Positions 35,276 to 46,855 of a DNA stretch of 64,000 nucleotides are shown here, piece after piece. The translations under genes were made by a program, and so were the position numbers. Source of the stretch: Mercenaria mercenaria (taxonomy: Eukaryota > Mollusca > Bivalvia > Venerida > Veneridae); the NCBI RefSeq assembly GCF_021730395.1, contig NC_069373.1, positions 44,854,501 through 44,918,500 on the forward strand. Direction: 5' to 3'. The first letter of the stretch is position 1. Each line of letters starts with the position of its first letter. The notes under the pieces were generated by a model. It saw only the letters and a program-made list of their open reading frames with translations. It was not told the origin of the DNA and ran no database searches.

Positions 35276-36240
35276 AGTTTGTGCAGGGAATCCAAAAGAA
35301 AAAAAAAATAAGTGCATGTGATAAAGCAGCTGACATTCTTCTAATTTTGATTTGTTTTATGATTTCCCCACGATGGTATCAATGCATATTGTGTAATTTT
35401 TCCAGTTTACAATACTTTGACCCAATGATTTGCAATTTTAATTTTCCTGTATGTTTTGCTTACAGAGTCGTCGTTGCATTCTGACCTTCCGTTGATAGTT
35501 CTGGCCTGTCTTTGACATTTCTGTGAAACAGGCCTAGTTATAACTTGTATTCAATTAGGTCAAATTCCTTTACTTATAAGAAGACAACGATCATCAATAT
35601 ACGGTCGTGGATGTAATTAATAAGTGATCTCTTCTCATGAGGTTTTCCTGTGCTTTTCCGTTTGCTTAGCGAGAAATTAAAGGTATGTCCGTCTATCCTA
35701 TGTCTTGTTCTTTCAAATGACACCTTTAACATTAAAATGCATGTTGACACTTGTGAGCAGCATCATGCTAATCAAACGTACTGAAACGACAATGGTCCTT
35801 TAGAGTTGACATATGGCCATGTAAACTTATTGTATATCATTTGTCAAAAACATTACTTCTTCGATTTCCACATTTGCATCAGTGTCCCTCGTGTATTCAA
35901 ACGTTCAATTAATAGTTACTGACAGACTGTGGACTGTCTTTATAAATCAGGGTCTAGTAGAGTTTGTTTTGCATAAAGACAATTCCGCCATCATTTAAAA
36001 CATTACAATCATCAATTTACATCCATGATTATGAAAGCATTACACTCATAAGGTTGTCGTGACCTTTCTCTTTCGTTTAGCGACAATTCAAAGGTATCTC
36101 CGTTTAGCTTGTCCTATGTTTTTCCAATAACACCTTTTGCATTATAATACACATTTGCATTTGTGGGCAACATCATGTTAAATACAGCAAATTATTGCCC
36201 GGGTACATTTTACGTTTTCTATATAGAAGAGATTGGTGTT
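35276..36240 (+). repeat. Non-satellite island with an old ~400-bp tandem duplication
   Basis: 35580-35780 and 35975-36195 match in order: AAGACAA, ATCATCAAT, CTCATGAGGTTTTCCTGTG against CTCATAAGGTTGTCGTGAC, TTAGCGA, AAAGGTAT, and CATCATG. This gives a diverged direct duplication with a period of about 400 bp. No coding signal. It is an insertion or captured segment within the satellite. Confidence 0.6.
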
Positions 36241-37655
36241 TTATATGCATTTGCATTCAACAAATAACGGTGTACTTTGGTTGTGAACTGCAGTTAGAAG
36301 TAATTAGCTTCCGAATTATTTCGCTAGTAAGGACATTATGTCGGTTTAAATTTGAACAAAAAAAAATGAAATTTTCCACCGGACAAAGTGAGAAACCGCA
36401 CACAATAGCATAAGTTTTAGCAATATTGGGCCACTGTGACTAAAGTGTTTTCAGCTCAATTGCAATGATAAATTAACTGTGTATTTAACTTGTGAACTGC
36501 AAATAGAGGCACTGCGCCGCAGAATTCGTTAGTAGTTAAGGCCTGAGAAAGAAACTCTATCCCGGAATATGGACGAAAACTGTTACACCCAATAAAGTGA
36601 GAACCGCACACGATATTATAGGCCTTATAAGTATCGGACCACTGTGACTTATGCGCTTTTCACTCAATTGAAAAGAAAAAAAAAACGACTGTGTATTTAG
36701 CTTGTAAACTGTAATTAGAGGTGCTTCGCTTCCTATGACGTTCAGTAGTTAGCGCAGGATGACGGTATCAGTATGTAAATACATGAAGTTTTACGCTGGA
36801 CAAAGTGAGAACCGCACACGATATTACATTTTTAGTGATATGGGGCCACTATGACTGAAGTGTTTTTCGCTCAATTAATTTCAATGAAAAAATATCTGTG
36901 TATTTAGCTTGTGCACTGCAATAACAAGTGTAGCCGATATTGTTTAGTAGTTAGGGCAGAAGGACGATCTGAATTTGGACAAAACGTAAAATTTTACCCC
37001 AAACAAAGTGAGAGCCGTACACGATATTAAAAGCCTTAGTAATATCTGGCCTCTGTGGTGAAAGTACTTTTTGCTCGATTGCTGTGTAGCTTGTGGGCTG
37101 CACCTAGATGTGCTGCACAGTCGCATTAGCTCAGTAGTGAGGACAGGAAGACGATCTCAATTTGGACAAAAATTGAAATTTTAACCACAAAAAGGTGAGA
37201 ACCGCACACGATATTACAAGCCATAGTAACATCGGGCCTCTGTGACAGTAGTGTTTTTCAATCAATTAGAGGTGCTGCGCTGCCGAATTTGTTCAGTAGT
37301 TGGGTCAGGATGACGGTCTACATTTTTGAGAAATCTTGAAAACATACCATGGAAAAAGTAAGAACTGCAGCCTAAATAATATCAGAATAAGATTCATGAC
37401 TAAGGTCTTTTTCGCTCTGGAATGAACAAATTAACTGTATATGTCGCTTTTGAGCTGCAAATATAGATGATACGCAGCCGATTTCGTTCAGTAGTTTTGG
37501 CAGGACGACGGCCTCAGTTTGGACAAATATTGAAATTTTACACCGGTCAAATTGGGAACCACACACGAGATTTCAATCCTAAGTAGGCCTAATATCGGAC
37601 CATTGTAACTTACGTCTTTTTTCGCTAAATCGCAATGAAAAAATAACTGTATTTA
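36241..37655 (+). repeat. 205-bp satellite, array 2, last segment
   Basis: About seven forward units, ending near AACTGTATTTAACCCC. Block C non-repeat sequence begins shortly after, with a match to block B from about 37800. Confidence 0.9.
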
Positions 37656-40005
37656 ACCCCTATGTATCATGTTAATTGTTTTGTTGATGTCATATCCACA
37701 AACCTCAATTGTTGGACCCTAAAAAGTTCTATTTATAGTAATGATTTGTGGCAAAGGTTTTGGATAAGATTTGTTATCTCTTATCTCATGCTCGGGGAGA
37801 TCATTTTATGTTCCATTGCAAGTATGCATGATCATACTGAATCATCTTTTCACAGGTACAGTCGTCTACAGAAGCTTCTTGGCTGTACAGTTACCGAATG
37901 CACGTCATTTAGCCGACATAATTCACTGCGTTTACCTATGTCATCCAAATTGAGTCTCGAGTTTTATAACAATTTTAGGTAAAAATGTTATATACTTATA
38001 CTTTATGCAGTTTCATCAACTTATTTCCTTTTGTGCAATATACATTTTGTAAACCAGTCTAGCTAAAGTACTCGTTCGTTCTGAATGTAAGATCTGATGG
38101 CGGCCCATTCAAATTAACCTTTCTAAATAATCGTACTTCCAAATTTGGTATTCCACCAATCTATTGAATCTATTTTTATTTGAACTAATTTGACGACTTC
38201 TTTCAACCTGCGTTTGGATTAATCTTCAAAATGGCGTTTATTGACGAAGTTATACAAAATGCTTTGAAAAAATGCGAAAGTTTAAAACTGAGCAATGAAT
38301 AATTTTCGATGCATGGACTCCGCCTTATGTGTCTTTTTGCTTTATTATTTTATTTCTTCGCAAAACAAAACACGAGGGCGCAATCATGAAAATGTCGTCA
38401 TAAGAATTACATAAGAATTCCAATATTTATTAAGATCACATATCAAAACACCCGTGATAATCAAAAACTGAAATCCCAGGATAAATACTTTTTTAACTTC
38501 TACTTTCACTTTCAAAATGTTGAAAGCAAGGCCCTGATTAGCTGGCGAAAAGGTCGTCTAAAGGTGACTCTTTATAGGTTGCCTCTTCAGATCCTATGTG
38601 TAGCGTTAATTGGAGGTGATTTTAATCGGATTGTTTTATGTTTAGGTTATTTGAAAATGATTTAAAATTAAGTTCCAGTGTTAACAAAGCAGCTGATGAA
38701 ACAATGTTTCTGCTTTCCCGGCGGTGATATAATAAAATAGAAAACGTTAGGTGGAAAAAACCACAGGTCGCCCAAGTTATAATATGTACTCTTCAATCTG
38801 GGGAGGCAATAAATATATCTATCTATCTTTATCGAAAAAAAAAATATTAGGATATAAACTAGAATATCATATCATTTATTATGTTAACATGCAAAAACAT
38901 ACTTTATTTTGTTTCCTCCCGTTGCTTACTCTACTTTAGTCTTGCGTGTAAAATTAATTAATTGATTGCGATGTTTTGTTTTGTTAAGCAGGTACAAAGC
39001 ATGTTACAAAATGTAACATGTATTTAAAAAGCTAAAGTTATGTCAGCGTATCTTACAAATATATATATACATTGTAGAAAAATATGGATATTTTAGTGGA
39101 TTAAAAGTCTAAACTTCGTAAGTAAATATCAATGTATTCATGTATTCATGTCTCTATTCAAAAAGTCAAAACTATGTCATATGTACACTTTGTATGTATA
39201 TATTGATATATTGGTCTCTATTTAAAAAGTCTAATCTATGTGATATGTACACCATGTAGGTAAATATGTTGGTAAATGTTGATGCATTGGTCTCTCTATT
39301 CGAAAAGTCTAAACTAAGTTATATGTACACTTTGAAGGTAAACATGTTAGTAAATATCGATATATTGGTCCCTCCATTCAAAAAGTCTAAACTAAGTTAT
39401 ATGTACACTTTGAAAGTAAACATGTTAGTAAATATCGATGTATTGGTCCCTACATTCAAAATGTCTGAAACTATATCAGTATGATTTTTGAATATGTAAA
39501 CGAAGTAGAAAATGATTGATATTTCTATCTCTCTATCTAAACGTCTTATCCATGTCAGTATTTCCTAGTACAAATATCATGTACATGTAGATAAATATTA
39601 ATTATATATATCGGTCCCTGAATCGCAAAGTTCTAAATATGTCAGTATTTCCTGTAAATATGTTTTAGATGAATACCAATATATATTGATACCTCTATTT
39701 ACCAAGTCTAAACCATGCAAGTTTTTATATGAATTCTTTGAACATAAATTTTGATATACCTGACCACCATTTTTTGATACCCTCATTTTCCTATTCCGCA
39801 AACATTTCATTCACAGATGAAAGAAATAAAACTCCAGACAGTTAGGTACGTTTTAAAAAAAAGATATGGATATACAATTAGCTCACATAATAGTAATATT
39901 ATCAACGTAATATATACAATATTTATGCGTGCTGTTTTTATCAACTTGGCGGGTCTGGATTCATTCAGCCTTATACCTCGGGGATTACATCTTATTGCTA
40001 CACAC
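37656..40005. other. 3' flank of MCO copy C with 77-bp minisatellite
   Basis: No gene seen. 39100-39720 holds repeats of about 77-78 bp (GGTCCCTCCATTCAAAAAGT then CTAAACTAAG...TATGTACACTTTGAA...GTAAATATCGATATATT). Because the period is close to a multiple of three, three copies of a similar peptide appear in a frame at 39266-39484; I take this as chance. The flank otherwise matches block B at 9500-12540. Confidence 0.65.
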
Positions 40006-40097
40006 TTATTTGAATATCTTGACCACCAAGATAAGTGCAAAAAGCGTCAGGTGGGACATTCTGCTGTTCATCTTGGCATCACTTACAGGTTTTTTGC
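40006..40097 (-). CDS. MCO copy C, exon 3: C-terminal hydrophobic tail
   Basis: The acceptor TTGTTGTTGCAG precedes GC, which completes a split Gly codon. Then come KKPVSDAKMNSRMS, the hydrophobic HLTLFALILVV and KIFK before TAA. The tail could be a GPI-attachment signal (small residues then a hydrophobic end) or a single membrane span with a very short basic cytoplasmic end. The KIFK terminus is unusual for a GPI signal, so I leave the choice open. Length (92 bp) and phase match copy B exon 3 exactly. Confidence 0.85.
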
Positions 40098-41066
40098 CTG
40101 CAACAACAAATAAGAGACAAATGTCATTGTCGGGAATGTATCGCATAATATATACAATAGTAACAGTTGAAGGCCAGTAATTCAAATTCTTCTTTCTTTC
40201 ATATAAAAAGAACAACTTCAAGTCGTCTTTACGTATCTTTATAGAACACCACTATTTCCTACACCTATTTTCCATGAAAGATATATCATGAATTAATGGA
40301 AAAATTGAAAAGAAAGTATGGGGTTGAATAGTTCCTAGTGAAATGCAAGACATTTGTGGTCCGCTTCCCTAAAAATGGCGCATATTTGCTTTTGTCCGCA
40401 CAATAAACTGCTGCTATCGGTTTTGATCTGCAAAACTTGCCTTATGGGGTGTATAAATATGGAAACCAGCTCATTTCATGCAGAATGCATTCTAGGAGTG
40501 GAAAGTGTGTTAAAGTACTCGTTCTATAAGAATTTGAGCAAAAAAGTGAAAATTAGGATCTATTTACTTTGGACTTCTTTCGACTAACCACAGAAACATT
40601 TTTCGACAGAATTACTGACCGTACTCCTGAAACACATATATAAGTAAAAAAATATCGACCATCCTGACAGGGTAAAACATGACAGATGTGCATGGGAACT
40701 TGTCTTGGTCAGAAAGCCATTGCAGAAATGTACTCTTTGAAGCTAATAGTATCATCCTAGTGCTAGTTCAACCGGTAAAATCAATTTATTGGTAAGTCAT
40801 AGGACACACTTTTGAAATGTCTTTCTTTACAATGATCAACTGACCCACTAGAATCCGTTCCCTCCTACCCTTTCCTTTGTTACGTTTCTTAACAGTGTAC
40901 TGCAGAAAATGTTCATTTAGTAAAATTAGTAATATTAAATGTGTAAATAATGTCTTTCTAGTAGATACAGTCTTAGGCAGTATTGTTGTTTACAATCACA
41001 ATCTTTTCGCCTCTAAATTCTGGATCGGTGTACAGCGGGCACTTTTAAAGAATGACTTAATCTTAC

Positions 41067-41234
41067 CATTGTATAAAAAGTTTCTGCAAGTGGGGAATCC
41101 TTGAGGAGGGCGTGGTTTTGTTTCTCCTTCGTCAATAACCATTCCCATACCATTCGTGTTGTGCAGGTCAATATGACAATGCAAAAACCACATTCCGGGG
41201 TTATCCGACCGGAATCGGATCACTACGTATCCTC
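41067..41234 (-). CDS. MCO copy C, exon 2: type-1 copper site
   Basis: 168-bp exon, phase 1 at both ends: acceptor ATGTTTGCAG before GAGGATAC and donor TACAATG/GTAAGA. It encodes [15 protein letters not shown] then [20 protein letters not shown]. With exon 1 the motif falls at residues 627-633. Cys628 is the type-1 copper ligand and Met638 the likely axial ligand. All ten His ligands expected of a multicopper oxidase are then present in copy C. Confidence 0.93.
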
Positions 41235-41399
41235 CTGCAAACATGTCCATAGTTATTACACTGGATAAACAGGGCAAGGTTAATACCGTAATTGGGATTG
41301 TCCGAGTTGAATCTGACGGCTACGCAATGCCAGTAAACAATATTCTACTTATTTACTTACAGGAAATTAGTTAAACCAAAGGAACCAAAGCCTATTTGT

Positions 41400-42260
41400 G
41401 CATATCGTCGGCATTTTCTAGTTCGATGATTTTCAGCGGAGTTATGGCCCTTGATTCGTCAAATGTTATGATGTTTTGGCCACTTCTCTTATATCAATGG
41501 GGAGATTTCAACCAAACCTTACAGGAGTGCCAAGCCTAGCTATACATTTTCCGGTTCATTCATTTTCAGCACTTTTCTTCGATTATCTTATTTTCTCTTG
41601 ACTGGTCCACTGCTCTGATACAACCAGGAGGAATTACACCAAACTTAACAAAAGTGACCATTGCCAAGTCTACATGGGCATGTTCCAGTTTCAGCAGAGT
41701 TAATGGTCCTTTATTCATCAAAGTTTATTATGTTTTAGCCACTTCTCTTATATAAACCGGTGGATTTCCACCAAACCTTACATGAGTGATCAGTGTCAAG
41801 TTTAATTATGCATATTGTACGCATGCTCTGGTTCAGTAATTTCTAGGGCAGTGATGACCCTTTATTTGTCAAATTGAATGATATTTGGCAAATTCTCTTA
41901 CACCATTGGGCAGATTTCCACCAAACCTTAAAAGAGGTATCAGTCCCAAGCTTAATCATACATATCATCAGTATGTTTTGGATCAGTAATTTTCAGCAGA
42001 TTTATGGCGCTTGGTTTGTCCTATTTAGGCTTAATGTCACCAGACATTACAAATGATTAGTGTGAAGCGTAGGTTTGCATGTTATTGTTATGTTCTTTCA
42101 TGTTCTGTCATGATTTTCAGTGGAGTCGTGACCCTTGATTTGTCAAATTCTTTAATCTGTGCTCCTACTTCCACAAAACTTCAAAGATGCTAACACTGCC
42201 AAGTTTAGTTATGTATATCGTCAGTATGCTATGGTTCAGTGATTTCAGTGGTGTAACGGC
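41400..42260. repeat. Degenerate ~125-155 bp tandem repeats in intron 1 of copy C
   Basis: Blocks with ATTTTCAGCGGAGTTATGGC, TTGATTTGTCAAA, and CCACCAAACCTTAC recur near 41433, 41691, 41845, 41993, 42118 and 42246. The repeat is shared with copy B intron 1, so it predates that duplication. Confidence 0.68.
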
Positions 42261-43300
42261 CCTTAATATGTGGTATTTTGCAATTTCTGCCTGGTATGTG
42301 GTGGGAGACATACGTTTTTGGGTGAAAACAATTTCTTGTTTAATTCAGCTTTGTAATTTCATTTTTCGAAAAAGCACAAAATTCTTTTAATAGCATTGTT
42401 TTATTAAATTACTGACATAGGAAGTTTGGGTTATTATTATTATTAAGTGCAAAACTTATCACTCAAATGTTCATTTAAGGTAATGAACCCTTACTGTCAT
42501 TCGGTAATTTCCGTAAGATTATGTATTCTCCGTATGCGAGTTCGGGATTTTCCGACTGGTTGCGTGTATGAACTACATATTAACCAGTCGGGGAATGGCA
42601 TCAGGAGACTGTCATTTTGGGTCCGTCTGGACGAACACTTTAAACATGGAATTTGCAAGATCCTATGTCGGTTTTAACATGTTTTATTATATCTGAATGT
42701 GAGATATACACTCATATCTTTTTCCTTTAAACGATGACATTTAAACACCTGTGAACAAGTTAAGTAGCTTTTTACATTAACATTGAAATAAAACCAGGAA
42801 GTTTAAAAAGCACTAGTTTTCATGTTTGTAGTTTCACTCATGTTCTGTATCTTAGTGAACTCGCATCTTATCAGATAAATTATCCGTAGCTGGGCAATAG
42901 ACACGAGTCCTGATAAAACATTAATTGACACCGAAGAAGCATTTTTAAAGTATCCACGACAACGGTATGTTTATTGGTAAAAATAATTCACACAAAAATT
43001 AGTATAAATGTAAATGTGCATTTCGATTAAACTTTTCACAAAAAGAATAATTTTGTTATTCTGTGTGACAGTATTTTATATTTGAAGTAACAGTGGATCA
43101 AACAAATTTGTACATTAAAACCTCGTCTTTATTATCGATGAAAAATTGTTCAAATATCACGAGATTTATTCAGAAATGTGGACATATTGAAAATGTATGT
43201 TAAAAAGTACTGGTACAGTCTAGCATACTAAAATTATTGAAATGAATGACTAATTTGTAACAAAATCAAGATGACATAGTGGCGGTCAAAATTTACATAC
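42261..43300. other. Remainder of intron 1, copy C
   Basis: No exon seen. A small hairpin (CCGACTGGTT ... AACCAGTCGG, 42556-42596) stands out. From 43088 rightward the intron matches the left end of the window (about positions 5-220). Confidence 0.5.
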
Positions 43301-45128
43301 CTGTTGGAACGATAATAGTGTCTTTCTGTGGTGGTTGGCGATTTAAACCCGGGACATTGCCGCCTGCCCAGCTGCCATTCGTCCAAGATGCAGAACTGCA
43401 GTAGCCAAATTTGTCTGTGCAGCTAATGTCATTAGAATTAGCGGTGAGATTTCCTGTAGTTTGGTTGTACGTGCCGAAACCCATTTTCATGACATAAAAT
43501 GAATGTCCATGCAAGTGGACGGGATGTGACCATCCCGAACCACTTCCTAAGTTAAGTAAAACAAATTGAACCAGTTTATTGGATTTCAATTTCTGAATAT
43601 ACGTGCATTTACATATTCCATCTCTCTCACAGTCGTCATTACATTGTGTGTTCAACTCATTTTCTTGTGTGAGAAGTGAGACTGTTGGTGGGACGAACTC
43701 TCGTCCATTTACCGAACCTGGTGTATTTCCTTGAGGTCCTGGAAAGGCAAAGTTGAAAAAGTACTCCTCATCTACACGATAACCTAGAACAACTTTGTAA
43801 TCTTGATTTGGATCAGTGTTGTTGACTTCATTAAATGTTATACATTCTCTGTTTTCATCAGGTGGGTAATATTCGTAAGGACAGTTGAATGTAGGGCATT
43901 TCGATGAAGGAGTGCACGTTTCCCGTCTGCTATTTGGGGGATTAGGAGAAGGAGTTGGACCTGTGAAATCTTCGAACTCTAGAACCGCTTCGGCTGCATG
44001 GTACTTGGAGAATCCAAGACTCTCTGGTGTTTCTATTGTTTCAGCAATTAATAATAACTCTTTAGAAGTGACTTCACTCGCTGCTGGAGCTTGCCAGTAG
44101 AAGTCGTATCTTTCTCCTGGGTGTACTATTATTGACTGTACAGCTTCCCTGTCAACATTGTATGCGTCCGATGTTCTTAGTGTTAGCCGATGACCATATA
44201 TATAAACCCTCATCGGGTAGAGCGTCATTGCACCAATTATTCTAACTCGGTAAAGTGAACCGGAACGAACTTTAAAACGTTCAAGAGGTGCGCCGTTATT
44301 TATACTTTCATTCATCCAGAATCGTCCTTTTCCATTTACAAGGCCTGACTGAAACTCATAGCGGCTGAACTGACCACCGTCTACAGAATAGGTTGTATTT
44401 ATCTTCTCGTATGTCTGAAAATCAAACTGTTCAGTTATCATTCTATTGTATGCTGTTTCTGGGTCCATAAGATGATTCCAGTCCTGAAGTGATATGATGA
44501 TTTCATTGTCTTCAATGATCGGATTTTTTGTCGGGCGAACAATGACAGGTCCGTAAAGCCCCATGCTTCTCTGGTCTCCTATATGTGCATGGTACATAGC
44601 TGTTCCGGGCGGATATGCATTGAATCTATGCACGAATGTTTGTCCAGGCAGTATAGGACACTGAGTAACAAATGCGACGCCATCCATCCATGGCGTATTT
44701 CTCTGATGTAATCCATGAAAGTGAACGGTCACGCTATCTGTGTGGAGTGTGTTTATAATTGTAACATTTAACGTTTGACCTTCCCAGACCTCTATTCTTG
44801 GCCCAGGAAATCTACCATTTATTGCAATGACTAGGCGCGAAGTTTGTCCATCGGCCGTCAGAACTCGTGACACTTGCTCAGGTGTCAATGGAGCATTGTT
44901 GTTTTCTTTGCCTCGTAGCCTCAAAATGCCGTTGTCAGGATACACCAATTGTTTTTCTTTCTCCAGTATCATGGTCAGTTTATGCTCGATTACAAGCGTG
45001 CAAGAGCAGACCGTGTCCTCAACTCTACAGATACAATCGTCTTTTGTAGCTATTGGCTGGACAGTTACCTCCTGTGCGTTGGTACATGACATCAACCCGA
45101 AAAAGATCACGGCGACCTTCATCACCAT
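43301..45128 (-). CDS. MCO copy C, exon 1 (complete gene of 695 residues with exons 2 and 3)
   Basis: Exon 1 of the one complete oxidase here. It has a signal peptide ending near SCTNA, a short Cys-rich segment and three cupredoxin-like domains. Copper motifs are HFHG (136-139), HAH (180-182) and HPVHLHG (535-541). The donor CAACAG/GTATGT lies at 43300/43301. Exons 1, 2 and 3 join in frame: 1828 + 168 + 92 = 2088 bp, or 695 residues plus stop. Several N-glycosylation sequons suggest a secreted or surface protein. Invertebrate relatives act in phenol oxidation, shell or cuticle chemistry, or metal oxidation; which applies here is not shown. Start choice: the first in-frame ATG directly precedes a good signal peptide. 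An AG directly before the ATG is a possible acceptor for a 5' UTR intron. Confidence 0.95.
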
Positions 45129-46115
45129 CTAAAATTTCATTTAAAGATTATTACGATACTATATAGACGAGATATAGTCTTCATTTGTTCAGAATAAACG
45201 GACCTACTTTAGTTATAATCACTAAAAATCATGATTATTTTGATTTACATGCAAGCTCAAAATATCTTTAACTAGCGAACACTGGATTTTATATGTTTCT
45301 GCGGGGCTACGTCTCTCGTGAAAAATACATGCAACATCTGGTGTTTACTCCTTGCTTACACTGAAACAAGCAAACAAATATCTTCTGTTTATTACTACTT
45401 TTGAAAACTGTATATCGTACAAAAACACATGGCAGAGCAGATTGCTTCTGATTTTGCCAGACCGAAGAACTTGTAATGGGTGTCTGTTCAAAATTTCATA
45501 ACATGTTTGATACTTTCTATTTAAAATATGATAGCATGTTTGATTATTTCCCATAGGATTTCCTTTTTTGATATCTTTCCCAATTCTAGATATTTTGCTG
45601 ATAATAGAATCAGGTTGACAAGTCTGTGTGCATTCGTACCAAATCTATAACTTCAGTTGTTTCTATGTCGTAAGTTAGATTGTGTCGCTTATCATTGTTT
45701 TTTGTTCTCCATATTACATTTACTAGATAGAGGTTTGATGTATCACTATACAATGTTTTGCGTACATAATTATTTTAATTCCTTGCCAAGAGAGTTTGTT
45801 TTCAATATTCTATTTGTATTATTTACTATTGCTTTGTATTTTAGTCACATATTGCAAATGAATGTTCAGTTAATAGCTTCATTTCGTGTCAGCAACTGAC
45901 TGGTATGTACACCCGTGAATAAGCCGTTAATGATATGTCTTGTTTCGTTTTCATTTCAACGAACAATTTAGCTATCATTTCGTGTCAACTAACAGTTTAT
46001 CACAAAAGATCTAGTTTCACATTCATTTCAAAGAATACATTTTCTCCTCCGAGATGTTTATATCTTTCATGTTCGTAGCTGTTGACGAATACTTTATTAT
46101 TCACAACAAAAGTCT
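45129..46115. other. 5' flank of MCO copy C, no gene seen
   Basis: Matches 2049-3057 over most of its length. 45650-45720 also matches the sequence joined to the broken exon 1 of copy B. No clear core promoter motif. Confidence 0.55.
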
Positions 46116-46855
46116 TGTTTTGTTTGTTTGTTTGTTTGTTTTGGGATTAACGCCGTTTATCAACAGTATTTCAGTTAAGCTACAATCACACTGCTCCGGA
46201 TGGGCTTGCGGATGAGTTCCGGACAGCACCGGTAACGCATCCGTAGAACTCCTAACTCATTCGTAAGTCATCCGGTGTATCCGTTCAGAAATCGGGGGCA
46301 GCTGGTGGCAAGGGTGCAAAGTTTTGAACATGCTCAAAATTTTGCCACGGATTATATATCCGTAAGGAACCCGTAATAAATCCGTTACAGTTCTGAAAAG
46401 ATCGTAACTGATCTTAAAAGATCATAACAGTCCGGAAGACAATCACTGTGGTGAAATAATACGAGCTATTACGGTTTTATTCCGGTTCTAATAAGATTAA
46501 TTATGGTTCTGTTACGATTGATTTAGAGATGTATAACGTAAAAAAATTCGCCAAACCCATTTTTTTTCCTTACACATCCGGAGCAATCCGGGGAATCCGG
46601 AACTCATCCGCAAGCCCGACCGGCTTTATGTAACTGCGGGCAGTTTCCAGTGTTCCTGGATTCTGTACCAGTACAAACCTGTTCTCCGTAAGTAACTGCC
46701 ATCTTCTCCACATGAATCAGAGGTGGAGGACGAATGATTTCAGACACAATATCTTTTATCAAATCGTCACGGAGAACATACACCTCGCCCAAGGCTCGAA
46801 CTCACGACCCCGAGATCCGTAGATCTGCGATCTACCTATTGAGCTAAGCGGGCGG
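46116..46855 (-). repeat. tRNA-derived SINE, family 1 (block C), split by a MITE
   Basis: Same SINE and position as 3058-3351 in block A, interrupted at 46178-46625. The tRNA-like head is at 46800-46855 and the (CAAA)n tail at 46116-46140 (minus-strand reading). Confidence 0.85.
46178..46625. mobile_element. Harbinger-like MITE with TTA target duplication
   Basis: 448 bp flanked by TTA (46175-46177 and 46626-46628). Inverted repeats contain GGGCTTGCGGATGAGTTCCG near both ends. Block A has the exact empty site CAGTTATGTAACTG at 3112-3125. A 3-bp TTA/TAA duplication is typical of PIF/Harbinger insertion. Non-coding. Confidence 0.85.

Noticed and set aside
39266-39484. ORF with a repeated 26-residue peptide (SKLSYMYTLKVNMLVNID)
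   Set aside because: It is the 77-78 bp minisatellite read through by chance; the block B counterpart has no such frame.
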